Origin: Curtobacterium sp. VKM Ac-1393
GTDB lineage: Bacteria > Actinomycetota > Actinomycetes > Actinomycetales > Microbacteriaceae
Reading direction: 5' to 3'
DNA: 64,000 bases
Assembly: GCF_015350995.1 (NCBI RefSeq)
Contig: NZ_JADKRW010000001.1
Location: forward strand, 124,001-188,000
The position numbers and the translations under genes are program-made. The notes below the pieces were generated by a model that was not told the DNA's origin, made no database searches, and saw only the letters and a program-made list of their open reading frames with translations. Positions 41,338 through 49,836 of the stretch are shown here, one piece after another. The stretch's first letter is position 1. The number at the start of each line of letters is the position of its first letter.

Positions 41338-42380
41338 AGCGCCCCCATGGCGGACCGAGCTCGGGTGTCCCAGTTGTTTTCGTCCACGAACGACCGTACT
41401 TCCGCCTGGGTGCGACGTGGCGTACCTGTGCTCGCCAGCACCGCACCCACGAAGGACTCCGTTCCGGAAGCCCGAGAGATGTCAGATCCGAAGTGGGCGA
41501 GCTCCGGGTAGTCGGAACACACGACCGGGCGCCCCGAGACGACGTACTCGTACACCTTGACGGGGTCGACGCCGAGGACGAGTGGGGTGATCTCGAACGG
41601 CATCACCAGGACATCACTCGTCGCCATGAGCGACAAGACTTCAGCATGCGGCTTCGGACCGAGCGCGATAAGACGCGGATGGCTCGGGACCCGCACGTCG
41701 GTCGGACCCACAAGTTCCACTCGGACATCAGGGTCAGCATCGAGCAGGGCGAGGACGTCCCCGAACCGGAACCACTCCGAGACCGTGCCTATGTACCGCA
41801 CTGTGCTGGCCTCGACCGCACCGGGCGCAGCGAACACCGACTCGGCGCTCGCTCGATCGAGCGCGTTCCTCACGACCCAGGTCTTCGTTCCCGGGTGCGT
41901 CGAGCGGACGTCGTCCGCGATGGCCGCACTCGAGCACCACACGACCTCCGCCGCCGCCCTCAGCAGATGCTCTGCATCGTCGTCCGCTTGGGTCGCATCC
42001 GAAAATTCGCGGTTGAGGTCCATGCAGTCGTAGACGATCCGCACCCGCGCGGCGCGCAGGACCCGGACGAGGCGTTGATGTCTCGCGTGGGTCACGACGA
42101 CGACGTGAGGCCGCCAGAGCACGAGGAGCAAGAGCGCGGACACCGAGCTCAGGAGGACATCCGCGGCCTTGAGTCGGTCGCGGAGTCGCTGCGGGACGAG
42201 GGGCAGGTGCCGAACCGGCACGGCGAGACGCTGGTCCTTGATCAACCGACCACGCTTGACGAACAACGAGTCGAAAAAGGCGATTTCGACGCCGTCGATA
42301 CGGCCGAGCGCTTCGCTCAGGAAGTGTGGGCGCTGCTTGATCCACCGGCTGCTCACGTGTGACACGTATGCGATCCTCAC
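41334..42380 (-). CDS. Glycosyltransferase, GT-B fold (GT4-like)
   Basis: 348 residues. RIAYVSHVSSRWIKQRPHFLSEAL opens the acceptor half; the donor half has RYIGTVSEWFRFGDVLALL, DVLVMPFEITPLVLGVDPVKVYEYVVSGRPVVCSD with the E..E-like sugar-nucleotide motif. Start GTG 42378-42380 has GAGGAGG 5 bases upstream and overlaps the preceding gene's stop. Donor sugar unknown. Confidence 0.87.
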   Translation of the reverse strand: MRIAYVSHVSSRWIKQRPHFLSEALGRIDGVEIAFFDSLFVKRGRLIKDQRLAVPVRHLPLVPQRLRDRLKAADVLLSSVSALLLLVLWRPHVVVVTHARHQRLVRVLRAARVRIVYDCMDLNREFSDATQADDDAEHLLRAAAEVVWCSSAAIADDVRSTHPGTKTWVVRNALDRASAESVFAAPGAVEASTVRYIGTVSEWFRFGDVLALLDADPDVRVELVGPTDVRVPSHPRLIALGPKPHAEVLSLMATSDVLVMPFEITPLVLGVDPVKVYEYVVSGRPVVCSDYPELAHFGSDISRASGTESFVGAVLASTGTPRRTQAEVRSFVDENNWDTRARSAMGAL

Positions 42381-43564
42381 AATGCCTCCTCGTACATCTC
42401 GCTGATACGGGTCGCGATGTTCGACCACGCGTACGACCGTTCGACGAAACGCCGCGCCTCGTCCGCCATGACGAGCCGCACTTCGACAGGGAGCGCGGCG
42501 AGCTGCGCCACTGCCTCAGCCAGTTCGAGCGGTGAACGCGGGGGGACGAGCAAGCCGGTCTGATGGTTCACGAGCTCGGGAAGCCCTCCGACGTCGGATG
42601 CGACGAGCGGCAGTCCGCTCGCCATCGCCTCCAACGCAGAGAGACTGGTTGCTTCCAAGAGCGACGGGATGACGCACATGTCCGACGCGCGGAGGTAGCG
42701 CGCCATTCCCGTGGCGTCGACCGAATCGACCACTGCGACACTGCACCGTGCTTGCGCGAGGAGTCCTCGTACCTCCTGCGCATACTCGGGAAAGTCAGAC
42801 TCACCGGCTCCCACGAACACCATGGCGATCTCCGTCGGCCACTCCGGCAGTGTGATCGCCTCGGCGGCGAAGACCACACCCTTGCTCGGAGCCCAGCGAC
42901 GGGGAATGATGCAGACGTTCTCTGCCGCAGGTATGCCCAGTTCGTTGCGGAGTTCCTGGCGCTCGACGTCACTTGCCGGCCGGAAGGTCGTCACGTCGAC
43001 GCCGTTGGGGACGTAACGGATCGGACACCGCACGGCGGCTTGGTCTGCGAGTTCCTGCGACGGACCTGTCGCTGCTTGGAACGGCGTCGTGAGCCACCTC
43101 GTGATCCACCGTCCGACAACGGGGATTCGTCGCAGGATGAGGAACTCTCCGAGGTGATTCGTCCAGACCTGGCGGACGCCGGTGCGACGGAGCCGTCGCG
43201 CGATGACGGCGCTCGTGACGAAGTCGTGGTGGTGGACGACGTCGAACCGCTTCTCCAGTTCCACTCCCTGCAGCGTCCGACCGATCCTCCGACCGATCTG
43301 GACGCGAGCGAGGAAATTCGAGAGGAACCGGCCGCTTCCGGTGCTCCGTCGAGTCCGCGCGCGCCCCTCGGTCCCGGTCGTGTGAGGGTCTATGACCCAC
43401 AATTCGGGTCCATCGACCGAGAGCTGGCTCGCTCCCGGGCTGGTTCGCCCTACCGTGACCGTGTGGCCGGCCGCCTCGAGCTCCTTGGCCAGGTTGAAGA
43501 CGTGCAGCTCGACACCACCCCGGGTCCGGTCGACGTAGCTGTTCGTCAGCATCAGGATTCTCAT
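42377..43564 (-). CDS. Glycosyltransferase family 4 protein
   Basis: 395 residues, GT-B fold. The acceptor half begins MRILMLTNSYVDRTRGGVELHVFNLAKEL; the donor half holds YVPNGVDVTTFRP, VPSLLEATSLSALEAMASGLPLVASDVGGLPELV, the GT4 EX7E motif. Typical of cytoplasmic assembly of exopolysaccharide repeat units. Starts 10 bp after the flippase gene and is coupled to the next glycosyltransferase by a GTGA overlap. Confidence 0.91.
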   Translation of the reverse strand: MRILMLTNSYVDRTRGGVELHVFNLAKELEAAGHTVTVGRTSPGASQLSVDGPELWVIDPHTTGTEGRARTRRSTGSGRFLSNFLARVQIGRRIGRTLQGVELEKRFDVVHHHDFVTSAVIARRLRRTGVRQVWTNHLGEFLILRRIPVVGRWITRWLTTPFQAATGPSQELADQAAVRCPIRYVPNGVDVTTFRPASDVERQELRNELGIPAAENVCIIPRRWAPSKGVVFAAEAITLPEWPTEIAMVFVGAGESDFPEYAQEVRGLLAQARCSVAVVDSVDATGMARYLRASDMCVIPSLLEATSLSALEAMASGLPLVASDVGGLPELVNHQTGLLVPPRSPLELAEAVAQLAALPVEVRLVMADEARRFVERSYAWSNIATRISEMYEEAL

Positions 43565-43574
43565 TGCGCCTTCT

Positions 43575-44852
43575 TCAGATCTGCGTGAGGAGAACGGCCA
43601 GGAGGACGAGGCCGACCGCGGCAGTCGAGGCCATCACGGCCGGGCGGTCGAGGCCAAGAGCCGGCTCCGCGCGCCGGAGGAGTACAGAGGTGACCAGCGC
43701 TCGTGATGCGGTGCCGAGCGCGATCCCGGCACCCGCAGCCTCCCAGCCGGATGTCAGGACCAGCAGAAAGCAGCTCCCTGATGCGACCACCACGCCGACG
43801 ATGGTCCCGACCGACACCGCCCCGGACCGCCCGAGCCACATCAGGGCCGCTGCTCTGTTGTCGGCGAGCGCTTGGAACGATCCGGCACTGAGCGAGACCA
43901 GGACGGCGCCCCGCACTGCGTCGGCGTCGTAGGTGGGCGGAAGCCAGACGGGCAGGAACACGAAGACGAAGATCACGACTGCGGCCGCGACGGCCACGAG
44001 CACTGCCTGGATCCGAACGAGGTTCCGGTTGAGCAAGCTCCGCAGCTCCGACGCAGTCGTCGCTGCTTGAGCCCGGGTGGACCAGTGCGCGTCGAGAGAT
44101 GCCCCGATGGTGGTCACTCCGCCGATCAGCAACGAGGCGTACTGGAAACCCGCGAGTCCGACCGGACCAGTGATCAGTCCGACGATGATCCTCGCAAGGA
44201 GAAGAGTGGCGACCGCAAGCACGAGGTGCGGCACGAGACCGAGCGACTGCAAGCCGATGCGCAGAGCGCGGCCCTGCGTGTCCACATCGGGCTGTCGGTT
44301 CACGAGTGGCACGACCACGATCGTGCCCATGACCAAGGCGACGACGTAGACGATGAGACCGGCGTCGAGGGAGCCGGCGATCCCGGCGACCATCGAGAGC
44401 ATGAGCAATGAGAGGAACTGCGACCAGATCGTCAGTGCGGCGTACAGACCGGCTCGGTTCAGTCCACGGATCACTCCGAGACCCAGGATTGAGCAACCCG
44501 TCGCCGCGACGACTGCCGAGACCCGGAGGACCGAGTTCTGGGGCGCCAAGATCAAGCCGATGACACCGAGGGCCGCGACCGCGATCAGGACAACGAGCAG
44601 CAATCGAACGAGGCGGCCATCCGCTCCGCCTGCCCTCCTGGGCTCCCTTGCCAGACGGTTCGCGACGTGCAGATGGGCTCCGAGCGTGACGACCGGCGCC
44701 AGGATGCTGCTGACCGCGAGGACGCCCGACAGCTGACCGACGGGAGCCGGTGGCAGGAGCCGGCCGAGGAGCGGCCACACGAGGAGCGTGGTCCCCACAA
44801 CGGCGATCGGTCCAGCCTGGAAGAGGGCGAAGCGAGTTCGTTGCGCGTTAAT
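43575..44852 (-). CDS. Wzx-type polysaccharide flippase, apparent ATT start
   Basis: Polytopic membrane protein (about 12 helices) of the MOP/oligosaccharide flippase superfamily, moving lipid-linked repeat units to the outer face. The first standard start, GTG 44798, would cut the first helix (RTRFALFQAGPIAVVGTTLLVWPLLGRLLPP). Upstream in frame the only candidate before a stop is ATT 44850-44852 with GAGGAG 8 bases ahead; it overlaps the TAA stop of the polymerase gene (ATTAA), like the ATGA couplings around it. From ATT the protein has 425 residues. If ATT is not used, start at 44798 (407 residues). Confidence 0.83.
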   Translation of the reverse strand: MNAQRTRFALFQAGPIAVVGTTLLVWPLLGRLLPPAPVGQLSGVLAVSSILAPVVTLGAHLHVANRLAREPRRAGGADGRLVRLLLVVLIAVAALGVIGLILAPQNSVLRVSAVVAATGCSILGLGVIRGLNRAGLYAALTIWSQFLSLLMLSMVAGIAGSLDAGLIVYVVALVMGTIVVVPLVNRQPDVDTQGRALRIGLQSLGLVPHLVLAVATLLLARIIVGLITGPVGLAGFQYASLLIGGVTTIGASLDAHWSTRAQAATTASELRSLLNRNLVRIQAVLVAVAAAVVIFVFVFLPVWLPPTYDADAVRGAVLVSLSAGSFQALADNRAAALMWLGRSGAVSVGTIVGVVVASGSCFLLVLTSGWEAAGAGIALGTASRALVTSVLLRRAEPALGLDRPAVMASTAAVGLVLLAVLLTQI

Positions 44853-46110
44853 GAAGTGGTCTCCTCACGGCGATGGCACCCGGTGTCCGGCGTCGTCCGA
44901 GGAACACCTGGCCGACACCCGCGCAGATCACCAACAACCCGAAAGTGAACGTCAGGTTGATCAGGAGGTAGGCGCCGTTGCCGTTCATCAAGAACAGGCG
45001 GATCCCGTACACCAACACGCCGGCGCCGACGGTGAGCAACGGACCGCTCGCCTGTCGCAGCCGCACGACGGCCGACCGCCAGACGACCCCGAGGGCGAAG
45101 ATGACGAGGATGCAAGCGAAGACCGGCATGCTGTAGAGCAGGTAGACAGGCCCACCCACCGTCACTGGCACGAGGAAAGCCCCTCGCTGGATCGGCGTCC
45201 CCGTCACGACCGACGAGACCAGTTCGTCGAAGGAGTACCCCTCTGGGGCAGTCCCCAGGTAGCGGCCGAAGAGCACACCGAGGTCGCGCAACAGCACCGA
45301 GGTGTGATCGGAGATCCCAACCGGGCGAGCGGTCAAAGCGGTGTAGCCGGCGATGATCGCGTCGCTCGTCGAACGCCGGATCACGTAAGCGATGCCAGCG
45401 TCAGATCCAGCGAGCGTCTGGTACTTCGAGCCGACGTACGTGACGTATCCGATTGCCACCACCCCGCCGACGGCGAACCCAGCGAGCTGCTTGAACCCAA
45501 AGCGCCCGTACCGGATCGCCAGACCGAGCGCGGTGATGATCAGCACCTCGATGAGGCCGCCCTTGAATCCGAGGAACACCTGGGTCGAGGCGAAGAGGAC
45601 CCACAGTGTCACCGCGGGACGCTTCGAGGCATCCCGGATGGTCGCCAACCCGATCAACGCCGCGATCGGCAGCGCGTAGAGGACAGCGCGGCTCGGGAAA
45701 CCACCGAGCCCGCTCGAACCGATGTCGAACCGGCTGGTCTCGACGCTGCTGCTGAGCAGCGGGATACCGACGGCGGAGAAGTGCAGGACCGCAAGCACGC
45801 CCAACACCAAGATGCATCCGCGGAGGAACGAGGGAAGCCATGCCGGCTCGTCCAGCTCCTCCGCGAGACCTCGAGAGCCGACTCGACTGGCGAGGAACAC
45901 CCCCGCAGTGAAGATGAGCGGCGCGAGCAGCACGACAGCCGTTCCGCGCACCTGACCTCGGTCATGCACGAGCAATGCGAACCCGACGGTCGGCAGGATC
46001 CACTGTGCCAGCATGATCGCGGTCACCCCGAAGGTGGCGGCGCGGGTAGCGGTCGCGGGAGCCGGTCGCGGATCCACCACGGAACGATCCGCAACGGTCT
46101 GACGTGGCAA
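44848..46110 (-). CDS. Wzy-like polysaccharide polymerase
   Basis: 420 residues with about ten helices and one large outside loop (~250-310), the O-antigen polymerase layout. The sequence is not strongly conserved, as usual for Wzy; LLSSSVETSRFDIGSSGLG and the GFKGGLIEVLII helix resemble the oligosaccharide repeat polymerase group. TTG 46108-46110 start after AGGGGA. First gene of the minus-strand run Wzy, Wzx, GT4, GT, GT2. Confidence 0.75.
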   Translation of the reverse strand: MPRQTVADRSVVDPRPAPATATRAATFGVTAIMLAQWILPTVGFALLVHDRGQVRGTAVVLLAPLIFTAGVFLASRVGSRGLAEELDEPAWLPSFLRGCILVLGVLAVLHFSAVGIPLLSSSVETSRFDIGSSGLGGFPSRAVLYALPIAALIGLATIRDASKRPAVTLWVLFASTQVFLGFKGGLIEVLIITALGLAIRYGRFGFKQLAGFAVGGVVAIGYVTYVGSKYQTLAGSDAGIAYVIRRSTSDAIIAGYTALTARPVGISDHTSVLLRDLGVLFGRYLGTAPEGYSFDELVSSVVTGTPIQRGAFLVPVTVGGPVYLLYSMPVFACILVIFALGVVWRSAVVRLRQASGPLLTVGAGVLVYGIRLFLMNGNGAYLLINLTFTFGLLVICAGVGQVFLGRRRTPGAIAVRRPLH

Positions 46111-46197
46111 CAGGTCCCCTTCCGCGGCAGACCTGGCCAGTCCCGCGCTCGGTCATTCTGCCACGAAGATCAATCCGGACAGAGGTCTTTCGGCCTT

Positions 46198-46203
46198 TAG
46201 AAT
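46198..46203 (+). promoter_or_regulatory. -10 hexamer of the UDP-GlcNAc 2-epimerase gene
   Basis: TAGAAT lies 45 bases upstream of TTG 46249 in the divergent gap with the polymerase gene. -35 not clear. Confidence 0.4.
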
Positions 46204-46248
46204 CTCGCATGGGGGCACACGGGCTCCCATAGTCGCTCGGAGACCCAC

Positions 46249-47409
46249 TTGAACATCATGCCGATCTACGGCACTCGCCCGGAAGCCATCAAGTTCGCGC
46301 CGATCGTCAAGGCACTCCAGTCGCACTCGACCTTGATGTCGCACGTGACAGTGACCGGTCAGCACCGAGAGATGCTCGACCAGGTGAACGAAGTATTCGG
46401 GATCGTCCCGGACACCGATCTGGCGATCTTGAAGCCGCGCCAGACACTGGTCGACATCGCGACGGCCACGATGCATGGGCTCGACAGCCTGTTCAGCGCG
46501 GAGAGGCCCGACGCTGTGATGGTGCAGGGAGACACGTCCACGGCCTTCGCAGCGGGTCTGACAGCGTTCTACCACCAGATTCCTGTTGTGCACCTCGAGG
46601 CTGGGCTTCGGAGCCACGATCTCCGTCTTCCGTTCCCGGAGGAAGGCAACCGCAAGCTCCTGACCCAGATCACCTCGCTCCACCTCGCTCCGACACCACA
46701 CAGCCGCCAGAACCTGCTGAACGAAGGCGTGGCCGCTGACTCGATCGTCGTCACGGGGAACAGCGTCATCGATGCGCTCCTCCAGGCGCGTTCACGCGAC
46801 CATGTTTCGTTCTCCGACCCGGCCCTGGAGCAGGCGGTCAGGAGCGGCCGAAGGATCCTGCTGGTGACGTCGCATCGGCGAGAGAACCTCGGAGGAGGGA
46901 TGGAGCAGATTGCCTCGGCGCTCAGGACCTTGGCCACCACCCACCCTGATCTCCTCGTCGTCCTCCCGGTCCACAAGAACCCCGCCGTCCGCGAAGCACT
47001 CCTGCCCCCACTACAGTCGTTGCCCAACGTCCTGATCACCGAGCCCGTCGGGTACGGCGAGTTCGTCTACTTGCTCAATGCCTGCTCGATCGTGCTCACT
47101 GATTCCGGCGGCATTCAAGAGGAAGCACCCGCACTAGGCAAGCCGGTCTTGGTGATGCGCGACTCCACTGAGCGGCCGGAAGCGGTGGAGTTCGGTGTCG
47201 TCAAGCTCGTCGGGACCGATGCGTCCGTGATCGTCAGCTCGGTCGATGAACTCCTGCGGTCGGACGACTCGTACGCCGCGATGTCACAGGCGGTCAACCC
47301 CTACGGTGACGGCCGCGCAACCGAACGCACGATCGCTGCTCTCGAGGCGCTGGCCGCAGACCGTCCAGTCACCACCGTCGTCGACTTCGCACCGGCAACG
47401 AGCGAGTAG
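46249..47409 (+). CDS. wecB: UDP-N-acetylglucosamine 2-epimerase (non-hydrolysing)
   Basis: 386 residues. Interconverts UDP-GlcNAc and UDP-ManNAc for surface polymers. IYGTRPEAIKFAPIV at the start, VQGDTSTAFAAGL, HLEAGLRS, FPEEGNRKL with catalytic His/Glu/Asp positions, VTSHRRENLGGG and LTDSGGIQEEAPALGKPVLVMRDSTERPEA. The TTG 46249 start gives the usual NIMPIYGTRPEA N-terminus; ATG 46258 would remove three residues. It is the only plus-strand gene inside the minus-strand polysaccharide locus. Confidence 0.94.
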   Translation: MNIMPIYGTRPEAIKFAPIVKALQSHSTLMSHVTVTGQHREMLDQVNEVFGIVPDTDLAILKPRQTLVDIATATMHGLDSLFSAERPDAVMVQGDTSTAFAAGLTAFYHQIPVVHLEAGLRSHDLRLPFPEEGNRKLLTQITSLHLAPTPHSRQNLLNEGVAADSIVVTGNSVIDALLQARSRDHVSFSDPALEQAVRSGRRILLVTSHRRENLGGGMEQIASALRTLATTHPDLLVVLPVHKNPAVREALLPPLQSLPNVLITEPVGYGEFVYLLNACSIVLTDSGGIQEEAPALGKPVLVMRDSTERPEAVEFGVVKLVGTDASVIVSSVDELLRSDDSYAAMSQAVNPYGDGRATERTIAALEALAADRPVTTVVDFAPATSE

Positions 47410-47418
47410 ACGCCCGAG

Positions 47419-48879
47419 CTAGTAGGCGTCGCTGCCCGGTCGGAGGACTGCTTTCACCGTACGCCAGAGGATGACGAGGTCACCCGTCATCGACCAGTTC
47501 TCGACGTAGTACAAATCGAGTCGGATGGCGTCCTCCCATCCAAGTGAGGACCGTCCGCCGACCTGCCAGAGCCCGCTCATGCCGGGTTTCAACAGCAACC
47601 GCCGACGCGCGGCATCGTCGTACATCGCGACTTCGCCTTCGCGCTGGGGGCGAGGCCCGACGAGGCTCATCGAGCCCGTCAGGACATTGAACAGCTGTGG
47701 GAACTCGTCCAACGAGTGTTTGCGGAGGAAATGCCCGATCGATGTCACACGCGGGTCGTTCTCAACCTTGAACAGCGGCTGGTCGGATGTTCCCTGCCGC
47801 GCGAGCAACGCCGCGAGTTCGTCATCAGCGTTGACGCGCATCGAGCGGAACTTCAGCATGCGGAACGGCTCACCGTTCTGACCGATCCGCTCCTGCCGGT
47901 AGAAGACCGGCCCTGCGCTCGTCAATTTGACGAGGAGAGCGAGGACGAGCAGCACCGGCGACAACAGCGCGATGAGCAACGCCGAACCAACGACGTCGAA
48001 GGTGCGCTTCAGCAGGTGCGTCGACCCTTCGTAGCGGGGCATCTCGACGTGGATCAGTGGCAGGCCAGCGACGGGGCGTGTGTGGATACGGGGGCCGTTG
48101 ATCTGCGTCAGGCTCGGCGCCACGATGAGGTGCTGTCTGCCGCCGTCCAGTCCCCAGCTGAGTTCACGGACTGCTTGGGCTCCGAGCTCCTCGGAACTCG
48201 TGACGGCGACAGTGTCGGCGCCGATCGAGTTGAGCGCCTCCAAAGCGTCAGGAATCTTGCCCACGATCGGCACGTCCATGCCTGTGAGTGTGTCCCCGAC
48301 GTTCCCGTCAGGGACGCATGCTCCGACGACCCGGTAGCCCTCTTCAGGATGTCGCGCGAGCTCCCCTGCGAGGTGCTCAACGCTCGATCGAGAACCGACC
48401 AGGAGCACCCGGGCGGAGAATCGTCCGCCATGCCGCTGGGCGTTCAGCCATTGCCGCCAGATCCACCGACTGAACATCAGGACGAGGATTCCGAGCGGAA
48501 ACGCGATGAAGATGTACCCGCGAGCGAGATCGACCTTGAAGACGTACGCGACGATGGCAACGAAGGCGAAGAGACGGATCGAGGCATCGACGATCCGTCG
48601 GTACTCCGCTGAGCCGGTCCCGACATACCGGTGGTCACGAGTGTCGTAGATCGCGAGGACGACGAGCCAAGCGACGATGATCGCGAGCGAGACTGCCGTG
48701 TACCCGATGGCCAGGTCCGCGACGCTGCCGCTGACTGCCGCGCTGTCGAAGCCGAACCACGCGATCTGCACGCCGAAGACGACCCAGATGAGCACGAGGA
48801 TGTCGGTGATCACGAGTCGACGCGCGTAGCTCTTCGCCCAAGGCACTGCTGCTGTCGTCTGTCGACTGGTGAGGGTCAC
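47419..48879 (-). CDS. Undecaprenyl-phosphate sugar phosphotransferase (WbaP/CpsD-type priming enzyme)
   Basis: 486 residues. Four N-terminal helices (~25-130), a CoA-binding-like Rossmann domain (RVLLVGSRSSVEHLAGEL), then a final helix and the catalytic domain: KRTFDVVGSALLIALLSPVLLVLALLVKL, RQERIGQNGEPFRMLKFRSM, LRKHSLDEFPQLFNVLTGSMSLVGPRP with the conserved DE, and KPGMSGLWQVGGRS. It attaches the first sugar-1-phosphate to undecaprenyl phosphate. GTG 48879 overlaps the Asp-box gene stop (GTGA). The longer open frame upstream is not coding. Confidence 0.93.
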   Translation of the reverse strand: MTLTSRQTTAAVPWAKSYARRLVITDILVLIWVVFGVQIAWFGFDSAAVSGSVADLAIGYTAVSLAIIVAWLVVLAIYDTRDHRYVGTGSAEYRRIVDASIRLFAFVAIVAYVFKVDLARGYIFIAFPLGILVLMFSRWIWRQWLNAQRHGGRFSARVLLVGSRSSVEHLAGELARHPEEGYRVVGACVPDGNVGDTLTGMDVPIVGKIPDALEALNSIGADTVAVTSSEELGAQAVRELSWGLDGGRQHLIVAPSLTQINGPRIHTRPVAGLPLIHVEMPRYEGSTHLLKRTFDVVGSALLIALLSPVLLVLALLVKLTSAGPVFYRQERIGQNGEPFRMLKFRSMRVNADDELAALLARQGTSDQPLFKVENDPRVTSIGHFLRKHSLDEFPQLFNVLTGSMSLVGPRPQREGEVAMYDDAARRRLLLKPGMSGLWQVGGRSSLGWEDAIRLDLYYVENWSMTGDLVILWRTVKAVLRPGSDAY

Positions 48880-49823
48880 CACGAAGTGCCACCGTCGTCG
48901 GACACGAGTACGGCTCCACCGGACCAGAGCCACACGGCCCCGCCGGCCCGAGCGAGGGCGACGGCGCCGTCCGGGTCGGCATCCGCCGCACAGCCGACGA
49001 CGGCGGTCGTCGTCGTCGGCGTGACCCCGGCTGCGGGCATCGACCGGATCTCCACCCCGGAGCACGCGGTGGCCCCGACGCGGGCGACCAGGTACGCGTT
49101 GCCGTCGTCGGCCAGGGAGCGGACGCCGGCGAACGGGACCCCGACCCAGGCTCTGGTGCCCGAGCGCCACTGCACCTCGTCGGCGCAGACGACCGCGGTC
49201 GTGAACTGGCCCTCGTAGGCCTCCGCCGGGTCCGCGCACGGCGAGGCCACCACGCCGGTCGACAGGATCAGTCCATCGGGAGCGATGCCCGCTCCAGCGG
49301 CGCCGGGGGCGCCGTCGGTCCAGGACCGGCCGTCGTCGGCCGAGGTGCGTACCGTCGGCGCGCAGTCGTCGCCGGAACCGACGACGACCGAGACGCCGTC
49401 GGTGCTGGCGCGCAGCGCCAGGATCGCGCCGGCGCCCGCCCCGAGACCGACGTGAGTCCACGTCGTTCCGCCGTCCACGGTGTGTTCCAGCACCCCGTCG
49501 GTTCCGCCGCATGTCCCACTGGAGGCGCGCCATGCCTCCCGTCCGTCCACTGCGGACAGCAGACGGCGGCCGGGCGCGACCATCCCTGCGGGATCCGCCG
49601 TGGCGGAGACGCCGGGCGTCGCCGAGGGCGACGGACGGGGCGTACTGGAGAAGGTCGGGACCGGTCCGGTGGTGCCGTTGGAGGCGGGCGCGGTGCGCGA
49701 GAGCGCCAGAGCGACGAGCAGGACGTCTGCGACGACGAGCACCACGACGAGGACGGCGACCCAGACGAGCGTGCGGCGCGAGGAGACGCTGCCGAGGATC
49801 CGTGACCCTCGGCGCGGACTCAC
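48876..49823 (-). CDS. Membrane-anchored Asp-box (BNR) repeat protein
   Basis: 315 residues. One N-terminal membrane helix (~18-42), a Thr/Ser/Pro-rich linker, and an extracytoplasmic domain with sialidase-like Asp boxes: TVDGGTTW, SADDGRSW and, at the very C-terminus, SDDGGTSW. Four or more Cys in pairs suggest disulfides outside the cell. GTG 49821-49823 start. Sits between the BY-kinase and the priming transferase and is coupled to the latter, so it probably acts in polymer assembly or recognition; no catalytic residues of a sialidase are seen. Confidence 0.8.
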   Translation of the reverse strand: MSPRRGSRILGSVSSRRTLVWVAVLVVVLVVADVLLVALALSRTAPASNGTTGPVPTFSSTPRPSPSATPGVSATADPAGMVAPGRRLLSAVDGREAWRASSGTCGGTDGVLEHTVDGGTTWTHVGLGAGAGAILALRASTDGVSVVVGSGDDCAPTVRTSADDGRSWTDGAPGAAGAGIAPDGLILSTGVVASPCADPAEAYEGQFTTAVVCADEVQWRSGTRAWVGVPFAGVRSLADDGNAYLVARVGATACSGVEIRSMPAAGVTPTTTTAVVGCAADADPDGAVALARAGGAVWLWSGGAVLVSDDGGTSW

Positions 49824-49836
49824 GCGGGGACCGCCG

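Noticed and set aside
41493-42362. Plus-strand open frame across the two GT-B glycosyltransferases
   Set aside because: It is antisense to a well-supported minus-strand glycosyltransferase with donor-site motifs and coupled starts.
47419-49533. 704-codon frame running through the priming transferase and most of the Asp-box gene
   Set aside because: The upstream half is Arg-rich translation of another gene in the wrong frame; the real start is GTG 48879 overlapping the Asp-box stop.
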